Positions 26,072 through 33,109 of a stretch of 64,000 nucleotides of DNA are shown here, piece by piece (positions within the stretch are counted from its first letter, which is position 1; the number at the start of each line of letters is the position of its first letter). The position numbers were made by a program, and so were the translations under genes. Source of the stretch: RCIO01 sp964629765 (lineage in GTDB: Bacteria; Pseudomonadota; Alphaproteobacteria; Rhizobiales; Rhizobiaceae); NCBI GenBank assembly GCA_964629765.1, contig CAZVTK010000002.1, positions 1-64,000 on the forward strand, read 5' to 3'. The notes under the pieces are model-generated. The model was given only the letters and a program-made list of their open reading frames with translations. It was not told where the DNA came from and ran no database searches.

Positions 26072-26548
26072 ATGGGTCCGATAGAAGACAGGCTGGCGAT
26101 CGCCGACGTTCTCAACCGCTATTGCCTTTGCCTTGACCTCATGGACCTGGATGGCCTGGCAGGCCTCTTCACCGAGGATTGCCATGTCAGCTACGGGCCG
26201 GAAGACCGCCTCACCAGCCGCGGCCGCTCCGCGCTCCGGCACGACCTCGAGCGGCTGTGGCGGTGGCGCCGTACGTCGCACCACCTCTCCAATGTCGAGG
26301 TCAGGGTCGAGAACGACCGCGCACAGGCGAGCAGCTACCTGATCGCCTGGCACGAGGGGCAGGACGGCCGCACCGCGACCATCTACGGGCGCTACGAGGA
26401 CCGGCTGGTCCGCACGGAAGGGGGATGGCGCATTGCCGAGCGCGTCCAGTACATGAACGGTAACGACGCCGCCTTCACCGTGAACATCCATCCGACGCCC
26501 CGCCTGCCGGCGCCGACCGGCTGGACCAATCCCTTCTCGGACCGGTGA
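26072..26548 (+). CDS. SnoaL/NTF2-like protein
   Basis: A 158-residue single-domain NTF2-like (SnoaL_4) fold: IEDRLAIADVLNRYCLCLDLMDLDGLAGLFTEDCHVSYG, a central VRVENDRAQASSYLIAWHE strand, and EGGWRIAERV. Family members are small isomerases, dehydratases or ring-hydroxylating dioxygenase beta-like subunits; the pocket chemistry cannot be read from sequence. It follows dctM by 17 bases with GGCGGAG upstream of ATG, so it is part of the TRAP operon and probably acts on the imported compound. Confidence 0.85.
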   Translation: MGPIEDRLAIADVLNRYCLCLDLMDLDGLAGLFTEDCHVSYGPEDRLTSRGRSALRHDLERLWRWRRTSHHLSNVEVRVENDRAQASSYLIAWHEGQDGRTATIYGRYEDRLVRTEGGWRIAERVQYMNGNDAAFTVNIHPTPRLPAPTGWTNPFSDR

Positions 26549-26555
26549 GGCTGCG

Positions 26556-27617
26556 ATGCCTTCCGAAGCGATCCTGACGCCGCCGCCCGCCGGAGCGGGC
26601 ATCGCCACCGCGCCGCTCGGGCGCTCGGGCTTCTCCATCACCCGCCTCGGTCTCGGCCTCGCCCCGATCGGCAACCACCACGCCTTCGTGCCCGACGAGG
26701 ATGCGATCGCCCTGGCGCGGCATGCCTTCGACACCGGCGTGCGCTATTTCGATGCCGCCCCGTTCTACGGCAACGGGCTGGCCGAAGCACGGTTCGGCGC
26801 CGCCATGCGCTGGCACGACCGGGACGCCTTCGTCCTGTCGACCAAGGTCGGCAGGCTGCTCCAACCGGCGCCGCGCGCATCCATCGACTTCAAGCCGTTC
26901 GTGAAGGGACTGCCGTTCCGGGTCGTGACGGACTATGGCTATGACGCCACGATGCGCTCGATCGAAGGGTCGCTCAACCGCCTCGGCCTGGAGCGCATCG
27001 ACATCGCCTATGTCCACGATATCGACCGGTTGACCCATGGAGAGGACCAGCCGCGGCAGTACCGCATCGCCGTGGAGGGGGCGTTCCGGGCGCTTGCGCA
27101 ACTGCGCTCGGAAGGGTCGATCCGGGCGGTCGGCCTCGGCTGCAACGAGCTGGACGTGTTCGAATCGGTGCTGGGCGACGCCGATGTCGACTGCTTCCTC
27201 GTGCCGGGACTCTACACGCTGCTCGGCCAGCGGGCGGCGGCGAGCCTACTGCCGAAATGCCGGGCGCGTGGCGTCGCCGTCGTCGCAGGCAGCGTCTTCA
27301 ACAGCGGCATCCTGGTGACGGGGGCTAAGGCCGGGGCGCGCTACCGCTACGCACCGGCGGCGGCCGATGTGATGGGCAAGGTGGCGGCGATCGAAGCCGT
27401 CTGCGACCGCCACGAGGCTCCCCTCGGCGCCGTGGCCCTGCAATTCGTGCTCGCCCATCCGGCAGTCACCGGCGTGCTGGCCGGCGCAAGGTCCATCGAG
27501 CAGCTTCGGGGCATCCTCGGCTTCCACGGGCACGCGGTCCCGCGCGATCTGTGGGCGGAGCTTCGCGAGGCGGGGCTTCTCGACAGGACGGCGCCGGTTC
27601 CGGGAGAGGCCGCGTGA
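26556..27617 (+). CDS. aldo/keto reductase (fucose/aldose dehydrogenase-like)
   Basis: A 353-residue NAD(P)-dependent TIM-barrel oxidoreductase. Catalytic residues: Asp in YFDAAPFYGNG, Tyr in FYGNG, Lys in VLSTKVGR and His in DIAYVHDID. The long loop (FKPFVKGLPFRVVTDYGYDATMRSIE) and overall form match L-fucose/D-threo-aldose 1-dehydrogenase-type AKRs, which oxidise sugars to lactones, but other carbonyls are possible. It lies seven bases after the SnoaL-like gene and overlaps the next gene (GTGA). Confidence 0.9.
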   Translation: MPSEAILTPPPAGAGIATAPLGRSGFSITRLGLGLAPIGNHHAFVPDEDAIALARHAFDTGVRYFDAAPFYGNGLAEARFGAAMRWHDRDAFVLSTKVGRLLQPAPRASIDFKPFVKGLPFRVVTDYGYDATMRSIEGSLNRLGLERIDIAYVHDIDRLTHGEDQPRQYRIAVEGAFRALAQLRSEGSIRAVGLGCNELDVFESVLGDADVDCFLVPGLYTLLGQRAAASLLPKCRARGVAVVAGSVFNSGILVTGAKAGARYRYAPAAADVMGKVAAIEAVCDRHEAPLGAVALQFVLAHPAVTGVLAGARSIEQLRGILGFHGHAVPRDLWAELREAGLLDRTAPVPGEAA

Positions 27618-28681
27618 GGCGCGCCTTCGAAGCGGTCGACACGCATGTGCAGGGCGATCCGGCGCGCGTCATCCTCTCCGGCGAGGGACTGCCCGCGGTG
27701 CCCGGCGCCACAATGTTCGAGAAGATGAAGCATGTGGAAAGCCACGAGGACTGGCTGCGCCTGCTGATGCTGCGCGAGCCGCGCGGCTTCCCGCATCTGT
27801 GCTGCAACCTCGTCGTGCCGCCGACCGACCCGCGCGCCGCCGCCGGCTTCATCATCCTGGAGCAGCAGGCCTATTATGCCGCCATGTCCGGCACCAACAC
27901 GATCGCCGTCGCGACCGTTCTCCTGGAAACGGGCGTCGTCGAGATGCGCGAGCCGGTGACGGAGTTCTGGCTGGAGCCGCCTGCCGGGGCGATCCTGATA
28001 CGCGCCCATTGCCGCGACGGCCGCGTGCTGCGGGTGGATTTCGAGAACGCTGCGAGCTTCGTGACGGCGCTGGACGTGCCGCTCGACGTGCCGGGCTATG
28101 GCCGGCTCACCGTCAGCGTGGCCTTCGGCGGCATGGCCTATGTCCTCGTGGACGCCGCCCAGCTCGGCCTCGCCGTCACGCCTGACGATGCCCAGGCCGC
28201 GCTGGAAGCCTGCGGGCCGGTCTGCGAGGCGGCGAACGAAAGGCTGGGCTTTCGCCATCCGCTCAATCCGGACCTGTCGATGATTGAGGGGCTGATCCTC
28301 TATCGCCGGCCCTCCGATGGCGGCAACCTGCGGCAGATCCCGGTCAATGCCGGCGGCACGGTCGGCCGCACGCCGGCCGGCACGGGCGTATCCGCGACGC
28401 TGTCCGTGCTGCATGCCAGGGGCCAGTGCCGCGCGGGCGACGTGCTTCAGATCGAGGGCATGTTCGGCAACCCGTTCCATTGCCGGGTGATCGCCGAGAC
28501 GACGGTCGGTGGCCGGCCGGCGATCGTCCCCGAAGTCGGGGGCAGGGCGTGGATCACCGCGCGGGGCACCTATATCCTCGAGGAGGACGACCCGTTTCCC
28601 CGGGGTTTCATGGCGACGGATCTGTGGGCCATCGCCCGCAGGGGCAGTCCGGCGGCGCGTCTGGCCGAAAGGCGGCGCTAG
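27614..28681 (+). CDS. proline racemase-family protein lacking the catalytic pair
   Basis: A 355-residue protein of the proline racemase/4-hydroxyproline epimerase/3-hydroxyproline dehydratase superfamily (FEAVDTHVQGDPARVIL at the N-terminus, two symmetrical halves). The first catalytic site, normally MCGHG, reads MSGTNTIA (Ser for Cys). The second, normally DRSPCGTG, reads GRTPAGTG, losing both the Asp and the Cys (Ala). Epimerisation by the standard two-base mechanism is therefore unlikely; a dehydratase or a lyase using Ser alone is conceivable. It starts with GTG overlapping the aldo/keto reductase stop and ends the TRAP operon. Confidence 0.88.
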   Translation: MRRAFEAVDTHVQGDPARVILSGEGLPAVPGATMFEKMKHVESHEDWLRLLMLREPRGFPHLCCNLVVPPTDPRAAAGFIILEQQAYYAAMSGTNTIAVATVLLETGVVEMREPVTEFWLEPPAGAILIRAHCRDGRVLRVDFENAASFVTALDVPLDVPGYGRLTVSVAFGGMAYVLVDAAQLGLAVTPDDAQAALEACGPVCEAANERLGFRHPLNPDLSMIEGLILYRRPSDGGNLRQIPVNAGGTVGRTPAGTGVSATLSVLHARGQCRAGDVLQIEGMFGNPFHCRVIAETTVGGRPAIVPEVGGRAWITARGTYILEEDDPFPRGFMATDLWAIARRGSPAARLAERRR

Positions 28682-28838
28682 ACTCGAAACCCGGTTGGAC
28701 CTGCTCGTCGTCCGGCACCTCGCGCGGCGGGCACACGACCAATATCCATGCGTTGAGCGATGATTGCGGCCGGCCGGTCGCCCTTGCCTCGATGATGATC
28801 AGCCTTGGGGTCGGGCCGGGTGAGCAAGGCGTTTTTTG

Positions 28839-28909
28839 CACGGAAACTTGTGCGACAAGCGAACAGCTATCCGAAATTCAGCATAATTTGCCGAGGGGCC
28901 ACAGGAGTC
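28839..28909 (+). promoter_or_regulatory. orphan promoter with IclR-type site C
   Basis: CACGGAAACTTGTGCGA (28839-28855) matches site B (23013) at 13 of 17 positions. A CATAAT -10 (28882-28887) follows in the same geometry, and an AGGAG ribosome-site-like motif lies at about 28904-28908. No plus-strand gene follows; the sequence runs straight into the stop of the oppositely oriented SDR. It looks like a promoter whose gene has been removed or inverted. The rest of 28682-28914 shows nothing else. Confidence 0.5.
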
Positions 28910-28914
28910 GGGGG

Positions 28915-29673
28915 TCAGGCCAGACCGGCCTCGATGGGATAGACGCCTCCGGTCAGGCCGGCCGCGGCATCCGAGCAGAGGAAGTGCGCCACATTGGCGA
29001 CATCGGCCGCCGTGGCCAGCCGGCGCAGCATGGTCTGTCCGGCCCATGTCGCCAGGACGCTTTCCTCGTCCGGCTGGCCGAGCGCGTGTCGCGAGGCGAT
29101 GCGCGACAGCAGGGCCTCGGTCGCGATCGGACCGGGCGCGATCGCATTGACGCGTACGCCCCGCGGCCCGAGATCCTGCGCCGCCGCCCGCATCACACCG
29201 ATCACCGCATGCTTCGACGCGCTGTAGGCCACCTGCCTGGGATCCGCCCGGTAGCCGTTTATGGACGAAGTGACGATCGCGGAGCCGTGCCCTGATTCCG
29301 CCAGGGCCGCGGCGAAGGCGCCGAGGGTGACGGCAACCCCCCAGACATTCACGGTCATGACCCGGTTCCACTCGTCCGCGTCGAGCGCGTCGATCCGGCG
29401 CCAGGGTGGCACCAGCCCGGCATTGGCGACGACGATGGACGTGGGCCCGAGCCGCCGGGCCAGGGCGCCGAGGCGTTCCTGCGCCTCCGGAGAGGCAAGA
29501 TCGATTGCGGCCGCATCCCAGCCTTGCGGAAGATCGTCGAGCATGTGCGGCAGATCGATGATGGTGAGCTGCGCGCCGGCGCTCGCCAGCCTCTCCGCAA
29601 TGGCCTTGCCAAGACCCCCGCCGCCGCCCGTCACCACCGCCCGGCGCCCTGCGAGATCCTGCGGAACTGTCAT
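28915..29673 (-). CDS. SDR family oxidoreductase
   Basis: A 252-residue short-chain dehydrogenase with TGGGGGLG cofactor loop, ANAGLVPPWRR (in place of NNAG), catalytic Ser (VTSSINGY) and YSASKHA, and GGVYPIEAG at the C-terminus. Substrate unknown. ATG 29673 lies nine bases after GGGAG. It sits alone on the minus strand between the TRAP operon and the aldehyde dehydrogenase remnant, under the IclR-type site at 29714, so it is probably part of the same regulon. Confidence 0.88.
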   Translation of the reverse strand: MTVPQDLAGRRAVVTGGGGGLGKAIAERLASAGAQLTIIDLPHMLDDLPQGWDAAAIDLASPEAQERLGALARRLGPTSIVVANAGLVPPWRRIDALDADEWNRVMTVNVWGVAVTLGAFAAALAESGHGSAIVTSSINGYRADPRQVAYSASKHAVIGVMRAAAQDLGPRGVRVNAIAPGPIATEALLSRIASRHALGQPDEESVLATWAGQTMLRRLATAADVANVAHFLCSDAAAGLTGGVYPIEAGLA

Positions 29674-29713
29674 ATTGCGTAACTCCCTTACGCGGGCTAC
29701 AAGATCTACTATT

Positions 29714-29730
29714 TCGCACAATTGTTCGGC
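29714..29730. promoter_or_regulatory. IclR-type operator-like site D
   Basis: TCGCACAATTGTTCGGC contains the palindrome CGnACAATTGTnCG. It lies 41 bases upstream of the SDR start (29673, minus strand), with the GTGCGA end facing that gene as in sites A to C. This is the most symmetrical of the five copies in the window. Confidence 0.55.
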
Positions 29731-29885
29731 AAGCGATCAAATGCAAGCGGAAGATGACGGGACGGTTGAAAACGAAAGCGGGCCTGTAGTCGTCCCCGGT
29801 GACGCGCGTCGAGAGCGAGCGGCGCGCGAGCGCGCTCGTCTGCCTGGTCGCGGCACGGGACAGGCTCCCGGGTGAATGGAAATAG

Positions 29886-30191
29886 ATGTCCCGGCCTTCA
29901 CCTTCGACGACCGTCCGGCCGTCGCGCGAGCGGGGAGCGCTTTTCTTCCAGCCCACGGTGGCGGCGAACGCCGGCGCCGGGATGCGCGTCACGCGCGAGG
30001 AGATCTTCGGCCCGGTGGCGCCGGTCTACCGCCTCGACACGGAGGACGAGGCCGGCATCGACGAGACCCTGATCGCGGCGCCCGAGGTTCCTTTCGGCGG
30101 CGTGAAGGAATCCGGCCTCGGCAAGGAGGGCGGCCATCAGGGCATAGAGGACAATTTTGAGACCAAATACACCTGCATCGGCGGGCTTTGA
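29886..30191 (+). pseudogene. aldehyde dehydrogenase (GabD-like) remnant
   Basis: Only two pieces of the C-terminal third of a succinate-semialdehyde dehydrogenase-like protein remain, joined in one frame. The first is FFQPTVAANAGAGMRVTREEIFGPVAPVYRLDTEDEA (from about 29943). The second is APEVPFGGVKESGLGKEGGHQGIEDNFETKYTCIGGL to the stop. The roughly 45 residues normally between them and everything before FFQPTV, including the catalytic Cys and Glu, are gone. It cannot be an enzyme. It lies just before an intact SDR and shows that this block has suffered deletions. Confidence 0.85.
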
Positions 30192-30205
30192 GCGGGGCGC
30201 ATGAG

Positions 30206-30991
30206 ATGGACACCACCTCCCTTCAGGGAAAGACCGCAATCGTGACCGGCGCCGGCGGCGGCATCGGGCGCGCTATCGCCGCGCTCTTCGCCCGTGACGG
30301 CGCCTCGGTCGTCGTGGCCGACAGGAACGGCGACGGCGCTGCCGAGACCGTCCGGTCGATCGCGGCAGACGGCGGCAGGGCGATCGCGGTCGAGACCGAC
30401 ATCTGCTCCGAGGCGTCGCTCGAGAAAATGGTCGGAAGCACGCTCGCCTGGACGGGCAGGATCGACGTGCTGGCCGCGAACGCGGGCATCATGGCCGACG
30501 GAGACGTCCTGACCGTCACGCCGCAGGTGTGGCGTCAGGCGCTCGAGGTCAACGTCACCGGCTCCTTCCTCACCGTGCGCGCGGTGCTGCCCTCGATGAT
30601 CGAGCGCCGGACAGGCTCGATCGTGTTCACCGCTTCGACGGTCGGGCTCGCGGGTTTCAAGGGCGCCGCCGCCTATTCGGCCAGCAAGGGCGCGGTCGTG
30701 GCCATGACGCGGCAGCTCGCGGCCGACTATGCCGGCAGCAATATCCGCGTGAACGCGCTGGCGCCCGGCGCGGTCCGCACGGCGCTGTCCGAAAGCCAGA
30801 TGCACGCCCGCGCCAGGACGCCCGAGGAACTCGCCGAGCTGGAGCGCGTGATGATCGCCCGCTATCCGCTCAGCCGCTGGGGCACGCCCGAGGAGATCGC
30901 GCAGGCCGCGCTGTACCTTGCCTCGGACCGCTCCTCATGGACCACGGGCATCATCCTCGCCGTCGACGGCGGGCTGACCGCGACGCGTTGA
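30206..30991 (+). CDS. SDR family oxidoreductase
   Basis: A 261-residue short-chain dehydrogenase: TGAGGGIG cofactor loop, acidic VVVADRNGDG (NAD preference), AANAGIMADGD, catalytic Ser (FTASTVGL) and YSASKGA, and IILAVDGGLTATR at the end. Similar to 3-oxoacyl-ACP reductase/cyclohexanol-type dehydrogenases; the substrate is unknown. ATG 30206 begins MDTTSLQGKTA. It follows the aldehyde dehydrogenase remnant by 14 bases and precedes the deacetylase-like gene, so it was probably once in an operon with the lost dehydrogenase. Confidence 0.9.
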   Translation: MDTTSLQGKTAIVTGAGGGIGRAIAALFARDGASVVVADRNGDGAAETVRSIAADGGRAIAVETDICSEASLEKMVGSTLAWTGRIDVLAANAGIMADGDVLTVTPQVWRQALEVNVTGSFLTVRAVLPSMIERRTGSIVFTASTVGLAGFKGAAAYSASKGAVVAMTRQLAADYAGSNIRVNALAPGAVRTALSESQMHARARTPEELAELERVMIARYPLSRWGTPEEIAQAALYLASDRSSWTTGIILAVDGGLTATR

Positions 30992-31007
30992 ACCGGGAGA
31001 GGACATG

Positions 31008-31904
31008 ATGGAACGTGCGGATACGCCGCCCTGGCAATGGGACGAAGCACGCTGGCGGACCAGGATCGGCCTTGTCCGGGCAGGCAGGCCGCTGGCGCCG
31101 CAGCAATGGCCGGGCGGCGCGCGGGCGGCGGTGGCGCTGTCCTTCGACTGCGATCACGAGACCTTCGAGCTCGGTGCCGGCGGCGAGGCGATCGGCCGGC
31201 TCGGCTGGGGCGAGTTCGGCCGGCGCGTCGGCGTCCCGCGCATCCTGGCCGCCCTCGAGCGCAATGCCGTTCCCGCCACCTTCTTCATGCCCGCGGTCTG
31301 CGCGCTGATCGATCCGGACGAGCCGCGCCGCATCCGCGCCGCGGGCCACGAGATCGGCATGCACGGCTTCATTCACGAGAACACGTCGCGGCTCGACGGC
31401 GCCACCGAGCGCGAGCTCATGTTCCGCGCCTATGACTGCCTGACCAGGTCCGCGGGGGAGGCTCCGGTCGGCTTCCGCGCCGCCAACTGGGATCTCTCCG
31501 AAACGACGCTGGCGATCGTGAAGGAGATGGGTCTGCTCTACGATTCCTCGATGATGGCCGACGACAGTTGCTACGAAGTGCTGCTCGAAGGCGCGCCGAG
31601 CGGCGTCGTCGAGATCCCGGTGGACTGGGTGCGCGACGATGCGGTCTACCTGATCTTCAACCGCAATCCGCCAACCCGCCCCTATCTCGCGCCGGCCGAC
31701 GTGCTGGACATCTTCATCCGCGAGCTCGACGCGGCGATTGCGGAAGGCGGCCTGTGCCAGCTCGTGATGCATCCGTTCGTGATCGGCTACCGGTCGCGCA
31801 TGTTCATTCTGGAGGAGCTGATCCGGCACGCGCGCGCCAGCGGGCCGGTGTGGTTCGCCACCCATGCGCAGATCGCGCGCTACGTCACCACCGGCAGCGC
31901 CTGA
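31008..31904 (+). CDS. polysaccharide deacetylase-family hydrolase
   Basis: A 298-residue NodB-type metal-dependent hydrolase. Motif 1 is SFDCDHE (catalytic Asp and metal Asp), motif 2 is HEIGMHGFIHEN (metal histidines), then FRAANWDLSETTLAIVKEMGLLYDSSMM. This layout matches the PuuE-allantoinase/HpPgdA-like imide and amide hydrolases more than chitin deacetylases; there is no signal peptide, so it acts in the cytosol. GGAGAGG precedes the ATGATG and favours 31008. It sits 16 bases after the SDR. A cyclic imide or N-acyl substrate is possible. Confidence 0.88.
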   Translation: MERADTPPWQWDEARWRTRIGLVRAGRPLAPQQWPGGARAAVALSFDCDHETFELGAGGEAIGRLGWGEFGRRVGVPRILAALERNAVPATFFMPAVCALIDPDEPRRIRAAGHEIGMHGFIHENTSRLDGATERELMFRAYDCLTRSAGEAPVGFRAANWDLSETTLAIVKEMGLLYDSSMMADDSCYEVLLEGAPSGVVEIPVDWVRDDAVYLIFNRNPPTRPYLAPADVLDIFIRELDAAIAEGGLCQLVMHPFVIGYRSRMFILEELIRHARASGPVWFATHAQIARYVTTGSA

Positions 31905-32031
31905 AGCATAGCGCCCGAAAGCGGCCCCGGCAGCGGTGTCCTCGCAGTTTGCGATGCCGCCGCGGAGCGGCAGGACCGCTCACGATCGGCCGGCCATCGC
32001 CGCCCGACAGGGCTTGGCGCGATGAAGGCGG

Positions 32032-32405
32032 CTACTGCGCTTTGGCGTAGATGCCCGTCCCGAACCGGGAATTGTCCGCTTCCCACGGCATCGCCCCGCT
32101 CGTGACGTAGTCGGTCCCGTTGACGGAGCCGACGGCGAGGAACGTCCCGGCCTTGCGCTGCTCAAGCCAGTAGTCGCTGTTGATGGATGCCCGGCCCCTC
32201 GCTGGGGACGACATGGACCTCGCCGGCACGGCGTTCGACTTCCTCGTCGCCGGTCTGCCGGATGACGAAGCCGTCCCTCAGCGGGACGTGGAGCAGGGCG
32301 TTGTCGCCCGTCTCCGCAGCGAGTCGGGAGGTCCGGCGCGTATCCTCGCCGTCGGACACGAACGCGATGATGCCGGCCGATGCACCCGATGCGAGATCGC
32401 GTCCG
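32032..32405 (-). pseudogene. decayed gene fragments
   Basis: Minus-strand remnants in two frames. One frame encodes DLASGASAGIIAFVSDGED (about 32345-32400), which resembles SSGALAGIIAFVCEGRDLR of the DraG-family gene at 19679, and continues to about 32162. Another encodes SDYWLEQRKAGTFLAVGSVN and ends GTGIYAKAQ at the stop 32032. No single frame covers the stretch, so I read it as debris of one or two genes. The 501-bp gap 31905-32405 holds nothing else I can support. Confidence 0.4.
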
Positions 32406-32954
32406 TCAATCCGCGGGATGAGCCTTCAGCCGGTAGGTATGCGGCTGGCCGCCGTCGACGTCGATCTCCTCGATGATCTCCCGAAGCCGGGGCAGCAGCT
32501 TGATCGCGGCGCTTCTTTCCTGGGGCGTCAGCCGTTTCGAAAGATAGCGAATGCGCGTCCATGCCTCCTCGGCACGTTGGGCCAGCGCAGCGTCGCCTTT
32601 CGGGGTCATCCGCAACATGAGCGCCCTGCCGTCGCTCTTGTCGCTGCCGCAGGAAAGCAGTCCCCGCCGCTCCAGGGTGCGCACCATCTGCGAGGCACCG
32701 GCCACCGACAGGCCCACGGTGCGGGCAACATCGGTAAGCCTGCAAGGCTGGTTTTCCGAGATGGTGCGCATGATCCAGTAGTGCGAGGGGCCCAGTCTCG
32801 CCGGAGGCGCGAGCTGCGACAGGCGTCCGCGGGCCCGGGTGATCGAGCGCAGGAGCTGATCCCACTCTTCGACGAAGATCTCCACCTCCCTGATCGCCGG
32901 CAGATCGTCCCCGGAACCCGTTTCAGCCAAAACTGACGAAGAGTGTTTTTCCAT
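32406..32954 (-). CDS. MarR-family regulator, divergent from the hyu operon
   Basis: A 182-residue winged-helix regulator: RLGPSHYWIMRTISENQPCRLTDVARTVGLSVAGASQMVRTLERRGLLSCGSDKSDGRALMLRMTPKG spans the DNA-binding core (about 52-120), with helical dimerisation ends. It is divergently placed 155 bp from hyuB, and a perfect 18-bp palindrome at the hyuB promoter (33084-33101) is the likely operator. MarR proteins are usually repressors released by aromatic or phenolic ligands. Its 3' end overlaps the gene debris at 32032-32405. Confidence 0.9.
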   Translation of the reverse strand: MEKHSSSVLAETGSGDDLPAIREVEIFVEEWDQLLRSITRARGRLSQLAPPARLGPSHYWIMRTISENQPCRLTDVARTVGLSVAGASQMVRTLERRGLLSCGSDKSDGRALMLRMTPKGDAALAQRAEEAWTRIRYLSKRLTPQERSAAIKLLPRLREIIEEIDVDGGQPHTYRLKAHPAD

Positions 32955-33063
32955 GCTCGCTTATTTCCGATAGGTAACAGTTTGATTCGAAAGGAATTTT
33001 CAAGGTCTATCCTGGCGCGTGCGCCGCCGTGCAGACAGCCGCATGCGATGTCAAAATTTCACA

Positions 33064-33101
33064 TTGACATTCCTTTTTCGAGATAGTTAAGTACTTAACT
33101 A
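33064..33101 (+). promoter_or_regulatory. hyu operon promoter and MarR operator
   Basis: TAGTTAAGTACTTAACTA (33084-33101) is a perfect 18-bp palindrome of the size MarR dimers bind. TTGACA (33064-33069) is a consensus -35; the -10 expected 17 bases later falls inside the palindrome. Binding would block polymerase directly. It ends eight bases before the hyuB start codon. The palindrome is AT-rich against very GC-rich surroundings, which adds to its credibility. Confidence 0.8.
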
Positions 33102-33109
33102 ATGTCGGA

